Assembly: GCA_963736525.1 (NCBI GenBank)
Contig: CAVTPF010000022.1
Coordinates: forward strand, 62,001 to 126,000
Direction: 5' to 3'
Length of the DNA stretch: 64,000 nucleotides
Source of the DNA: Bog-473 sp963736525
GTDB taxonomy: Bacteria > Actinomycetota > Acidimicrobiia > Acidimicrobiales > RAAP-2
The translations under genes and the position numbers were made by a program. The notes under the pieces were generated by a model. It was not told where the DNA came from, made no database searches, and worked only from the letters and a program-made list of their open reading frames with translations. The first letter of the stretch is position 1, and each line of letters starts with the position of its first letter. Of this stretch, positions 8,035-15,781 are shown in pieces.

Positions 8035-8138
8035 GAGGCCCTGTCCGGGGGCCCGAGCGGCCCGTGTCACCCCGCTGCCACAGCGCTGCAACAGCCGTGG
8101 GAGACACTGGGACGGCCTCACCCCCAACCGAGGCTGTT

Positions 8139-8170
8139 CAGTGCGCCCGGCCGAATGGCCGGGCGCACTG
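8139..8170 (+). terminator. Strong GC hairpin after groEL
   Basis: CAGTGCGCCCGGCC and its perfect complement are separated by a GAAT tetraloop: a 14-bp stem with no T-tract. It lies 105 bp after the groEL stop and 19 bp before the next start, so it probably ends the groEL transcript. Confidence 0.75.
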
Positions 8171-8189
8171 GCTTCTCTACACTGACACC

Positions 8190-8864
8190 GTGGCCCTGAC
8201 CCCGACGACCGGCTGGGGCGTGCTCCACCTCTTCTGCCGGCTGACCCCGGATTTCGACCCGCAGGTCCTGCGCAAGGCCGTCAGCGCCGCCGAGGCCGAC
8301 GGCCACCAGGTGGTCACGGTGGCCCTGCTCGGCCACAAGGCGGACCTCGGGCTCATGGTGCTCGGGCCCGACATCTGGCGGCTGCGCCGGGTCCAGACCG
8401 AGGTGGCCGCCGCCGGGCTGGTCCCCGTGCAGTCCTACGTGTCCCTGACCGAGATCTCCGAGTACGCGGCGGGGATCCCCGACGCCATGCGGCAGGCCCG
8501 GCTGTTCCCGCAGCTGCCGCCGGAGGGCAAGGCCGCCTTCTGCTTCTACCCCATGAGCAAGCGCCGGGGCGACGCGCACAACTGGTACGCCCTCGACTTC
8601 GACGCGCGCAAGGAGCTGATGATGGGCCACGGCCGGGTGGGCCGGACGTTCCACGGGCGCGTGCTCCAGGTCATCACCGGGTCGACCGGGCTCGACGACT
8701 GGGAGTGGGGGGTGACCCTGTTCGGGACCCATCCCGACGACCTCAAGGACTGCGTCTACGACATGCGCTTCGACGAGGCCTCGGCGTTCTACGCCGAGTT
8801 CGGCCCCTTCTACACGGGCATGGTGGGCACGCTCGACGAAGTGCTGGCGGCCCTCGGTGGCTGA
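8190..8864 (+). CDS. chdC: Coproheme decarboxylase (chlorite-dismutase family)
   Basis: Last enzyme of the coproporphyrin-dependent heme pathway, decarboxylating two propionates of coproheme III with peroxide (also called HemQ). Diagnostic segments are FCFYPMSKRRGDAHNWYAL, with the catalytic Tyr at position 133, and ELMMGHGRVGR with the proximal His at 148. GSTGLDDWEWGVTLF and RFDEASAFYAEFGPFY follow. The GTG at 8190 yields a 224-aa protein of normal size; a longer frame from 8064 would run through the groEL terminator hairpin and is rejected. Its stop overlaps the likely larE start. No other heme-pathway genes are nearby. Confidence 0.92.
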   Translation: MALTPTTGWGVLHLFCRLTPDFDPQVLRKAVSAAEADGHQVVTVALLGHKADLGLMVLGPDIWRLRRVQTEVAAAGLVPVQSYVSLTEISEYAAGIPDAMRQARLFPQLPPEGKAAFCFYPMSKRRGDAHNWYALDFDARKELMMGHGRVGRTFHGRVLQVITGSTGLDDWEWGVTLFGTHPDDLKDCVYDMRFDEASAFYAEFGPFYTGMVGTLDEVLAALGG

Positions 8865-9852
8865 GGTCACCGTGCCACGGGTGGCCGAGCCCACCGTGCC
8901 ACGGGTGGCCCAGCCCACAGTGCCACGGGTGGCCCAGCCCACAGTGCCACGGGTGGCCCAGCCCACAGTGCCACGGGTGGCCCAGCCCACAGTGCCACGG
9001 GTGGCCCAGCCCACCGTGCCACGGGTGGCCGAGCGAACAGTGCCGGCATCGATCGACGACCTGCGCGGCGAGCTGCGCCGGCTCGGGCGCGTGGTGGTGG
9101 CCTTCAGCGGCGGCGCCGATTCGGCACTGCTGGCCAAGGTCGCCCACGACACCCTGGGCCGGGAGGCGGTGCTGTGTGCCACGGCACTGTCCCCTTCCCT
9201 GCCCGGGAGCGAGGAGGAGGATTGCCGGAGCCTGGCCGCAGAGTGGGGTCTGCGCTGGGTGGGCGTACCCACGGCCGAGATGCACGACCCCGCCTACGTC
9301 ACAAACGGCCCGGACCGGTGCGCCCGCTGCAAGACGGCGCTCATGGACGCCCTCGGGCCGCTGGCCGCCACGGAGGGGGCGACGGTGGTGCTCGGGGTGA
9401 ACGTGAGCGACCTGGGTGATCACCGTCCCGGCCAGGCCGCCGCCGCGGCGGCCGGCGCCGCCTTCCCCCTCGTCGCGTCGGGATTCACCAAGGACGACAT
9501 CCGGCGGTGGTCCCGCCGGCTCGGCCTGCGTACCTGGGACAAGCCGGCGGCGGCCTGCCTGGCCTCCCGGCTGCCCTACGGCACCCCGGTGACGCTCGGC
9601 CGACTGGCCGCCGTGGAGCAGGCGGAGGCCGCGCTGCGGGCCCTGGGTTTCGGCCAGCTCCGGGTGCGCCACCACGGCGACGCCGCCCGGCTCGAGGTCG
9701 AGCCCGCCGCGCTCGCCGACGTGGTGAAGCGCCGTCGCGAGGTGGTCGCCGCCGTGCGCGCGGCCGGGTTCGCGTTCGTCGCGCTCGACCTGGAGGGGTT
9801 TCGCTCGGGCAGCCTGAACCGGGCGCTGCAGGAGGGGAGAGAGGCGCGGTGA
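8857..9852 (+). CDS. larE: LarE-type ATP-dependent sulfur transferase with repeat-derived N-terminus
   Basis: PP-loop ATPase that converts the carboxylates of the nickel-pincer nucleotide precursor to thiocarboxylates. The PP-loop is FSGGADSALLAK (S84-S89). RCARCK contributes C155 and C158, and C234 in AAACLASRLPYG matches the cysteine that sacrificial LarE proteins consume. Residues 5-60 are seven copies of TVPRVA(Q/E)(P/R), encoded by a 24-bp tandem repeat and absent from ordinary LarE proteins. Every repeat offers GTG codons, so the true start may be anywhere from 8857 to 9040. The 3' end overlaps the NIL gene by four bases. Partners larB and larC are at 17-19 kb. Confidence 0.88.
   Translation: MAEVTVPRVAEPTVPRVAQPTVPRVAQPTVPRVAQPTVPRVAQPTVPRVAQPTVPRVAERTVPASIDDLRGELRRLGRVVVAFSGGADSALLAKVAHDTLGREAVLCATALSPSLPGSEEEDCRSLAAEWGLRWVGVPTAEMHDPAYVTNGPDRCARCKTALMDALGPLAATEGATVVLGVNVSDLGDHRPGQAAAAAAGAAFPLVASGFTKDDIRRWSRRLGLRTWDKPAAACLASRLPYGTPVTLGRLAAVEQAEAALRALGFGQLRVRHHGDAARLEVEPAALADVVKRRREVVAAVRAAGFAFVALDLEGFRSGSLNRALQEGREAR
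8869..9036 (+). repeat. Seven-copy 24-bp tandem repeat
   Basis: Seven contiguous 24-bp units, near-identical (core GTGCCACGGGTGGCC), begin at 8869, 8893, 8917, 8941, 8965, 8989 and 9013. Variation is limited to ACC/ACA, GAG/CAG and the final CCC/CGA codon. Each unit contains the dyad GCCAC-GG-GTGGC. There are no spacers, so it is not a CRISPR. A related eight-residue pattern appears at the end of the small membrane protein near 11940-12010. Confidence 0.95.
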
Positions 9853-10094
9853 GCGAGGTCCGGGTCAAGGTCAAGCTGACGTTTCCCGAGTCGGAGGTCC
9901 GGCGCGCCGTGTTGGCCACCCTGGTGCGCCGGTTCGACGTCGAGCCCGACGTCCGCCGCGCCGACGTGGAGGAGCACCGCGGCTGGATCGTCTGCGAGCT
10001 CGACGGCGAGGCCGACAAGGTCGAGGCGGCGCTCGACTGGCTCCGCGGGGAGGGGATCACCGTGGACTTGCTGGGGGACGTCCTCGAGGGCTGA
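9849..10094 (+). CDS. Small NIL-domain protein
   Basis: 81-aa protein in the ferredoxin-like NIL fold: VKVKLTFPESEVRRAVLATL, FDVEPDVRRADVEEHRGWIV, and AALDWLRGEGITVDLL. NIL domains occur at the end of MetN ATPases as ligand sensors, and as stand-alone or ferredoxin-fused proteins in sulfur metabolism. This copy has no FeS cysteines. GTG 9849 overlaps the larE stop (GTGA), implying coupling with a sulfur-transfer enzyme; a direct role in LarE chemistry is only a guess. Confidence 0.8.
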   Translation: MSEVRVKVKLTFPESEVRRAVLATLVRRFDVEPDVRRADVEEHRGWIVCELDGEADKVEAALDWLRGEGITVDLLGDVLEG

Positions 10095-10113
10095 TCCCCG
10101 CCGGACGTCGGGC

Positions 10114-10302
10114 TCAGGGCTCTTCGGGGCTCTGGGGCACGTGCCACCCGGCCGAGGAGACGGTGCGCGGCTCGTAGAACACGCAGCCCTCCGGGCAGGC
10201 GAAAGGGAGAGGCTCATTGGCGCTGACCTTGCAGCGTTCGAGGCGCTCCCCGCGGGGCGTGGTGCGCATCACGTAGTGACGGCAATCCTCGTTGACGGCC
10301 AT
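10114..10302 (-). CDS. Small four-cysteine protein
   Basis: 62-aa basic/acidic protein with Cys at 7, 24, 36 and 40 (EDCRHYVMRT, ERCKVS, ACPEGCVFYEP). The spacing suggests a metal or FeS site. The frame is intact, starts with ATG facing away from the NUDIX gene, and shows the coding third-position GC bias of the region. I cannot assign a function. Confidence 0.6.
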   Translation of the reverse strand: MAVNEDCRHYVMRTTPRGERLERCKVSANEPLPFACPEGCVFYEPRTVSSAGWHVPQSPEEP

Positions 10303-10347
10303 GCCCCATTCTGGCCCAGGGGGCAGCCCGCGGTAGCGTCACCGGCC

Positions 10348-11055
10348 GTGGACCCGACCGACGACCGTGACGTCCCGCTCAAGACGCTGCTGCGCTGGAG
10401 CGAGGCCCTCTCGGCCATTGCCCGCACCGGCCTGGGCTTCACCGAGAGCCTGTACGAGCGGGAGCGCTTCGAGGAGATCCTCAAGGTGGCCGCGGACATC
10501 CGGGCCGAGGCGGACGGCCAGGAAGCCGACACCGACGCGGGCGGGCTCGTCCAGGAGTGGATGGACACGGTGGGCAAGGGCGTCCCGGGCTACGTCACGC
10601 CCAAGGTCGCGGTCGGCGCGGCCGTCGGCAACGACAAGGGGGAGCTCCTCCTCATTCAGCGGGCCGACTCGGGTATCTGGCTCTACCCGACGGGTTGGTG
10701 CGACGTGGGGTACTCGGCGGCCGAGGTGGTGGTGAAGGAAGTCGAGGAGGAGACGGGCATCCTCGTCGAGCCCGTCCGGCTCATCGCCGTCCTCGACGGG
10801 CTGCGCCTCGGGTTCACCCGGGTGCCGCTGTACTCGCTGCTCTTCTACTGCCGCGCCGTGGGCGGCGAGCTCGCCCCGCATCCGCTCGAGACCCGCGACG
10901 TCGGCTGGTTCACGCGCGAGACGATGCCGCGGCCTCTCGTCGGCTCGGAGCGCTGGGGCGACCAGGTCTTCGCCGCCATCAACGGGGAGCGACGCGACGT
11001 GCTCTACGACAGCGTGCGCCAGCCGATGTGGCGCGGCGACTCGGCGATGTCGTGA
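10348..11055 (+). CDS. NUDIX hydrolase with N-terminal helical domain
   Basis: About 235 aa. Residues 10-75 are a helical segment (LKTLLRWSEALSAIARTGLGF...YERERFEEIL), typical of NUDIX proteins with an N-terminal hydrolase-associated domain. The NUDIX box is GYSAAEVVVKEVEEETGI, close to GX5EX7REUXEEXGU with K replacing R. SGIWLYPTGWCDVG matches the ADP-sugar / nucleoside-diphosphate-linked branch, but the substrate cannot be read from sequence. GTG 10348 lies where the domain begins. The end overlaps the GNAT gene (GTGATC). Confidence 0.85.
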   Translation: MDPTDDRDVPLKTLLRWSEALSAIARTGLGFTESLYERERFEEILKVAADIRAEADGQEADTDAGGLVQEWMDTVGKGVPGYVTPKVAVGAAVGNDKGELLLIQRADSGIWLYPTGWCDVGYSAAEVVVKEVEEETGILVEPVRLIAVLDGLRLGFTRVPLYSLLFYCRAVGGELAPHPLETRDVGWFTRETMPRPLVGSERWGDQVFAAINGERRDVLYDSVRQPMWRGDSAMS

Positions 11056-11492
11056 TCACGGTCGAGCCCGCCGCGACGGTCGACGACGAACTCGTGGCGG
11101 CGGTCGCCGCCCTCATACCCCAGCTCTCCCGATCGTCGCCCGGGCCGACCCCGGACCAGCTCGCCCGCATCGTCGAGGACCCGGGCACCACCCTCTTCGT
11201 GGCGCGGGCTGACGATCGCATCGTGGGCATGCTGACCCTCGCCACCTTCGAGATCCCCACGGGGCGGCGAGCGTGGATCGAGGACGTCGTCGTCGACGAG
11301 GTGGCCCGCGGCGCGGGCGTGGCGGCCGCCCTGGTCCACGCCGCGCTCGACCGCGCCGCCGCCTTCGGCTCCCGCACCGTGGACCTGACGTCCCGCCCGG
11401 ACCGCGAGGCGGCCAACCGGCTCTACCTGCGCCTGGGCTTCGAGCTGCGGGAGACCAACGTGTACCGGAGGACCCTGGACGGTCCCGGGTAG
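11052..11492 (+). CDS. GNAT-family N-acetyltransferase
   Basis: 146-aa single-domain GNAT. Motif A is IEDVVVDEVARGAGVAAALVHAAL (R-G-A-G-V acetyl-CoA loop). The C-terminal half has the typical DREAANRLYLRLGFELRETNVYR. The GTG start lies inside the NUDIX stop, so the two are co-translated. The acceptor is unknown. Confidence 0.85.
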   Translation: MITVEPAATVDDELVAAVAALIPQLSRSSPGPTPDQLARIVEDPGTTLFVARADDRIVGMLTLATFEIPTGRRAWIEDVVVDEVARGAGVAAALVHAALDRAAAFGSRTVDLTSRPDREAANRLYLRLGFELRETNVYRRTLDGPG

Positions 11493-11581
11493 AGGGGGTC
11501 GGGAGCCACGCCGACGTCAGCGTGGCGCTGCCCTCGCCTTCGCCACCGGGCGGTGGGAGGATGATCGGCAGTGGTGAGGCG

Positions 11582-12016
11582 ATGAAGCGGCTCGATCGGC
11601 CCACGGTGGTGTTCCTGGTCCTCGCCGCACTCTGGGGTGTCGCGCAGTTCGTGTTGGCGTTCTTCGTGCACGTGACCGAGCGAGCCCATGAGACCAGCGC
11701 CGGCTGGGCGGTGCCACCGACCAAGACCTACATGCAGGCCTTCGGTGTGTCCGAAGCGATACTCACGATCCTGAGCCTCGGCGTCGTGGTCCTCGTGGCC
11801 GGTGCGCTGTACCGACGAAGGATGCGCAACGAGCGCGGCGCCGGTCGGCTCGCCTGGGGCATCTCCATCGCCACCGCTGTCCTCGGTGTCGTCGGCTTCG
11901 TCTATCTGTTCGGCGTCGCGGTGTGCCTCCTCCTGGCGTGTGGCACCGTGCCACGTCACGCCGCGCCCACCGTGGGGCGTGCGCGCCCAACCGTCGGATC
12001 CGGCGCAACGGGCTGA
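11582..12016 (+). CDS. Small membrane protein with repeat-like tail
   Basis: Three hydrophobic helices (VVFLVLAALWGVAQFVLAFF; EAILTILSLGVVVLVAGALY; AWGISIATAVLGVVGFVYLF) predict a small integral membrane protein. The family is not recognised. The last 25 residues, GTVPRHAAPTVGRARPTVGS, are hydrophilic and periodic like the repeats before larE, and may be a late extension of an older protein that ended near the third helix. ATG 11561 is an alternative start; 11582 has GGTGAGG just upstream. Confidence 0.6.
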   Translation: MKRLDRPTVVFLVLAALWGVAQFVLAFFVHVTERAHETSAGWAVPPTKTYMQAFGVSEAILTILSLGVVVLVAGALYRRRMRNERGAGRLAWGISIATAVLGVVGFVYLFGVAVCLLLACGTVPRHAAPTVGRARPTVGSGATG

Positions 12017-12211
12017 ACCGAAGCGGCGCCCGTCGACGCCGCGGAGGTCCCGTTGGCAACCGGCTCGGACTGACGCTCGGTGTGGCGCGGCGCTCCGGTG
12101 CTCCGGCGCCGAGGCCGCCGGCCAGGGGTCGCCACCACAGGGCGGTGGCTGCCGTAATGTCGCGACGGCGAGTCCGTCTCTTCACCGGCGCGCCAGGTCC
12201 AGGAGGCAGGA
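12017..12211. other. Intergenic stretch upstream of the lipoprotein
   Basis: No convincing ORF. It holds a short dyad (GCCACC at 12131-12136 with GGTGGC at 12144-12149) and ends with the Shine-Dalgarno AGGAGG of the next gene. Confidence 0.5.
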
Positions 12212-12934
12212 ATGTCGCACCCAATCCGCACCGGCATCCTCGTGGCGATCTTCGCAGCGGTCGCGGTGGTGTCCACCGGATGCAGCGCACTCCACAAGGT
12301 CCAGCAGACCGTGCACAACGTCGAGGGCAACAAGGCAACCATCGACTCGTTCACCCAGAACCTCCGGTCGAACCAGAACACCTCCTTCGAGGCGACCTAC
12401 ACGACGACCGGGAGCGCTCCGGCCACCATCGTCTACGCCGTCGACCCCTCCAGCGGTGGTCTGGCCTTCCACGAGACCCAGACAGGGGCCAATCCGTCGA
12501 ACCTCCAGGTGATCGTGAACTCATCGGGCGAGTACGCCTGCAACCAGAGCGGGTCGGGCGGCACGTGGTCCTGCCAGAAGCTCGGCAAGGCGGACGCGGC
12601 GTCCCAGAACCAGATCTTCGACATCTACACGCCGTCGCACTGGATCAACTTCCTGAAGGGGGTGTCACTCGTGGCCGGGCTCGCCGGTGACAAGGTGTCG
12701 TCCTCGACGATGTCGCTCAACGGCTTCGACATGAATTGCGTGGACCTGGTGGCCCACGGCGTGCCCGGCACCAGCACCATCTGCAGCACGTCGCAGGGCA
12801 TCCTCGGCTACGTCAAAGTTGCCTCCGACTCCACCAGTTTCCAGATCACGAACTACTCGTCGTCGCCATCGCCGTCGCTCTTCCAGCTGCCGCCGGGCGC
12901 CACGGTCAGCACGGTCACCACGCCCACGACGTGA
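12212..12934 (+). CDS. Predicted lipoprotein of unknown function
   Basis: 240 aa. A lipoprotein signal (GILVAIFAAVAVVSTGC) puts the lipid-modified Cys near residue 28. The mature part is rich in Thr, Ser and Asn, with paired cysteines (ACNQSGSGGTWSCQ; MNCVDLVAHG...TICST), suggesting disulfides outside the membrane. The layout (helix, then FEATYTTTG and FHETQTG strands) resembles LolA/LppX-type lipid-binding lipoproteins only in outline. AGGAGG precedes the ATG. Confidence 0.85.
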   Translation: MSHPIRTGILVAIFAAVAVVSTGCSALHKVQQTVHNVEGNKATIDSFTQNLRSNQNTSFEATYTTTGSAPATIVYAVDPSSGGLAFHETQTGANPSNLQVIVNSSGEYACNQSGSGGTWSCQKLGKADAASQNQIFDIYTPSHWINFLKGVSLVAGLAGDKVSSSTMSLNGFDMNCVDLVAHGVPGTSTICSTSQGILGYVKVASDSTSFQITNYSSSPSPSLFQLPPGATVSTVTTPTT

Positions 12935-12968
12935 ACGGACCGGCGTGCGGCCGGGGCACCCGTAGCCC

Positions 12969-14084
12969 ATGAGCACCTTCATCACCCGCTACGACACCTC
13001 GGGTCCCGGTGTCCGCCTGGCCGTGAAGGATCTCATCGACATGGAGGGCGAGCCGACGACCGCCGGGTGCCGGGCCGTGGCGGTCCGCGCCGAACCGGCG
13101 GCGCGGGACGCCGAGTGCCTGGCCGGAGCCAGGGCGGCGGGTGCCCGGATCGTCGGTCGCAGCAACCTGCACGAGCTGGCCTTGGGCGTGACGGGCGTGA
13201 ACCCGTGGTTCGGGACGCCGGTCAACCCGCTCGACCCGGCGCTGGTCCCGGGCGGGTCGTCGAGCGGCTCGGCGGTCGCCGTTGCCACCGGCGAATCGGA
13301 TGTGGCCTACGGCAGCGACACGGGCGGCTCGGTGCGCATCCCCTCGGCCTGTTGCGGGACGGCCGGCCTCAAGACGACGTGGGGCCGGATCCCCCTCGGG
13401 GGGGTGTGGCCGCTGTCGCCGAGCTTCGACACGATCGGACCGATGGCCCACGACGTCGCGGGTCTCGTGGTCGGCATGCAGCTCCTTGAGCCGGGCTTCG
13501 CCGTCGCCGAGGTGGACGGTTCCGACCTGGCCGTCGCCCGGTTGCCCGTCGACGCCGATCCGGCTGTCAGCGCCGCGGTCGACGAGGCGCTGCGCCTGGT
13601 CGGGTGGGACTGGCGCGCCCTGCCGGTGCCGGGATGGGACGAGGCGACCATGCAGGCCGGGCTCCTCCTCGTGGTCGAGGCCTGGCAGTCGGACGCGTTC
13701 CTCGTCGCCGAGGACCCCGGGGGGATCGGTGCCGACGTGCGGGCCCGACTGGAGCTCGGAGCCTCCTTCGACGACAGCACCGTGCGCGCGGCCTGGCGGG
13801 TCCAGCGCGACTGGCAGGCTGCGTTGGAGCGGATCTTCTCGGAATACGACGTGCTGGTCACGCCCACCCTGACGACCTTCCCGCCGCGGCTGGAGGACGG
13901 GGACGACCTCTTGGTGTCGCGCTGCACCCTCCCCGTGAACCTGGCCGGCGTGCCGGCGCTGTCGCTCCCCGTGCCGTCGGCCGGATCGATGCCGGCCAGC
14001 ATCCAGCTGATCGGCCCGGCGGGCAGCGAGGAACGGTTGCTGGCGGCCGGGGCGTTGCTCGAAGCGGCGGTGGCCGCCGGCTGA
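12969..14084 (+). CDS. Amidase-signature-family hydrolase
   Basis: 371-aa member of the Ser-cisSer-Lys amidase family. The catalytic Lys is in VKDLIDMEG near residue 20. The glycine/serine signature is VPGGSSSGSAVAVATG and the nucleophile is in GSDTGGSVRIPSA. It then follows the normal path (CGTAGLKTTWGRIPLGGVWP). It is shorter than GatA (about 480 aa) and there is no gatB or gatC here, so this is not the tRNA amidotransferase subunit. The substrate is unknown. Confidence 0.9.
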   Translation: MSTFITRYDTSGPGVRLAVKDLIDMEGEPTTAGCRAVAVRAEPAARDAECLAGARAAGARIVGRSNLHELALGVTGVNPWFGTPVNPLDPALVPGGSSSGSAVAVATGESDVAYGSDTGGSVRIPSACCGTAGLKTTWGRIPLGGVWPLSPSFDTIGPMAHDVAGLVVGMQLLEPGFAVAEVDGSDLAVARLPVDADPAVSAAVDEALRLVGWDWRALPVPGWDEATMQAGLLLVVEAWQSDAFLVAEDPGGIGADVRARLELGASFDDSTVRAAWRVQRDWQAALERIFSEYDVLVTPTLTTFPPRLEDGDDLLVSRCTLPVNLAGVPALSLPVPSAGSMPASIQLIGPAGSEERLLAAGALLEAAVAAG

Positions 14085-14105
14085 CGCGGCGGCCCGCCGC
14101 TGCCG

Positions 14106-15053
14106 TCACGCGTGGCGGCGCAGCAGCCCGCGGCCGATGTCTGCCAGGTGCCGTCGCACGCCGTCCGGTGCGACAACCTCGAGCGCGTCGGCGAACCCGG
14201 CCAGTTGGCGCGCCACCATGAGCTCGGACTGGGCTCGGAGCTCGACGTCGATGCCGCCGTCGGGCCGCTGCTCGCCCGCCGTCACCCGGCCACCGAAGAT
14301 GTAGCGCAGGACGTCGAGGATGCCGACATCGGTCCGCAGGCGAACGGTCACCGGCGCCCGCTGGGCATCGACGGTGGTGACAATGGAGCTCCACGCCGCC
14401 GCCAGGTCGAAGTCGTCGGGGCGCGTCGCGGGCTCCGATGTGGCGCGGACCGACTGGACCCGGCTGACCCTGAAGGTGCGCTCGCCGGCGTCGGTGCCGG
14501 CGACGAGGTACCAGGTACCGTTCTTGACTACCAGCCCCAGCGGGTGCACGGTGCGCGACGACGTGCGCCCGTCGCGCCGCCGGTAGCCCAACTCGACTTG
14601 GACGCCGTCGATCACCGCCCGCTGCAGCGCCTCGAGATGGTGGGGTGGCGCCGGCTCGGCGTGATCCCACCCCGCCGGATCACGCACGACGGCCCCGGCC
14701 GCCGCCTCGGCGTGCTCGCGAAAGGTCGCCGGGAGGGCCCGGACCAGCTTGCGCAATGCCGCGCGCGCCTCGGGCGTGGCGGCGGCGGGCCCGGCAATGA
14801 GGAAGAGCGCCCGCGTCTCGTCGGCGGTGAGACCGCTCAGGTCGGTCCGCGCCCCGCCGACCAACTCCCAGCCGCCCCCTCGTCCGGGCTGGGAATAGAC
14901 CGGGATGCCCGCCATGGCCAGGGCTTCGAGGTCCCGGCGGGCCGTGCGCTCGCTCACCTCGAGCTCCTGCGCCAGCGCTCGGCCGCCGTCACGCGGCCCC
15001 GGGCCTGCAGCACGAGGAGGGCAGCAACGAGGTGCCACCTGTTGGACCCTCAT
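14106..15053 (-). CDS. WYL-domain transcriptional regulator with scrambled HTH N-terminus
   Basis: The C-terminal two thirds are a WYL domain (GVQVELGYRRRDGRTSSRTV, VVKNGTWYLVAGTDAGERTF) plus WCX region, and SERTARRDLEALAMAGIPVY is the second half of a winged HTH. Residues 4-24 read RCCPPRAAGPG..., unlike any HTH. Dropping one C at about 15045 and the dinucleotide GC near 14976 restores MRVNRWHLVAALLVLQARGR and VTAAELAQELEVSER, the expected sequence. So a +1 and a +2 change (net +3) leave the frame open but destroy the first helix. This is either a damaged regulator or a sequence error. DsbA-like and amidase genes flank it. Confidence 0.85.
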   Translation of the reverse strand: MRVQQVAPRCCPPRAAGPGPRDGGRALAQELEVSERTARRDLEALAMAGIPVYSQPGRGGGWELVGGARTDLSGLTADETRALFLIAGPAAATPEARAALRKLVRALPATFREHAEAAAGAVVRDPAGWDHAEPAPPHHLEALQRAVIDGVQVELGYRRRDGRTSSRTVHPLGLVVKNGTWYLVAGTDAGERTFRVSRVQSVRATSEPATRPDDFDLAAAWSSIVTTVDAQRAPVTVRLRTDVGILDVLRYIFGGRVTAGEQRPDGGIDVELRAQSELMVARQLAGFADALEVVAPDGVRRHLADIGRGLLRRHA

Positions 15054-15139
15054 GGCCGCCGCCGGAGGGCTGGCCCCAGCAGGACTGGGCGTGACGGGCC
15101 GGGCGTCGCGCCGGCCGGAGCCCCGTAGGGTGGCCGGCG

Positions 15140-15781
15140 ATGGAGATCGAGATCTGGTCTGACTTCGCCTGCCCGTGGTGCGCGCTGGGTCTGTACCGGC
15201 TCGATGCCGTACGCCGCGCCGTCGAGTACGGCGACGAGATCGGCATCGTGCACCGCTCGTTCGAGCTCGACCCGCGCTCGCCGGCTCGTCGCGAGCGGAC
15301 GCTGGAACGGGCGGTGGCGCACACGTACGGCATCAGCCCCGAGCGGGTCCGCGCCGGCCAGGCGCAGCTCACCGAGCTCGGCCGTGAGGTCGGGATGGCC
15401 TTCGACTTCGACAAGGTGCAGCTAGGTAGCACCTTCGATGCCCACCGGCTGGCCCAGGCGGCCCGCGGCAGTGCGTGCGAGGACGCGTTGGTGAAGGGAC
15501 TGTTCGCGGCGTACTTCACAGAGGGGCGTCTGCTCTCGGACTACGAGGTCCTGCGCGACGTCGCCCGGGCCGCCGGCCTCGACGGCCACGAGGTCGAGAA
15601 GGTGCTGACGGGCGACGCGTACAGCGCTGCGGTGCGGGCCGACGAGGGTGCGGCCCAGGAGCTCGGGGTGATCGGGGTGCCCTACTTCCTGATCAACGGG
15701 GTCTGGCCCGTGCCCGGGGCGCAGGACGTCGAGACGATGGTGACCCTGCTCGGCCGGGCCCGCTCACGGCTCGGCCATTGA
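15140..15781 (+). CDS. DsbA-family thioredoxin-fold oxidoreductase (FrnE-like)
   Basis: 213-aa cytoplasmic-type DsbA/2-hydroxychromene-isomerase fold. The redox motif CPWC is in IWSDFACPWCALGLYRLD. The cis-Pro loop is VIGVPYFLING and the helical insert lies between. No signal peptide is present, as in FrnE proteins. The 3' end overlaps the convergent PLP decarboxylase by 18 bp. Confidence 0.9.
   Translation: MEIEIWSDFACPWCALGLYRLDAVRRAVEYGDEIGIVHRSFELDPRSPARRERTLERAVAHTYGISPERVRAGQAQLTELGREVGMAFDFDKVQLGSTFDAHRLAQAARGSACEDALVKGLFAAYFTEGRLLSDYEVLRDVARAAGLDGHEVEKVLTGDAYSAAVRADEGAAQELGVIGVPYFLINGVWPVPGAQDVETMVTLLGRARSRLGH

Noticed and set aside
8869..9036. CRISPR array
   Set aside because: Units abut without spacers, are 24 bp, and keep a reading frame into larE. 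No cas gene is near.
12969..14084. GatA subunit of the tRNA amidotransferase
   Set aside because: Too short and without gatB or gatC neighbours; only the general amidase signature is present.
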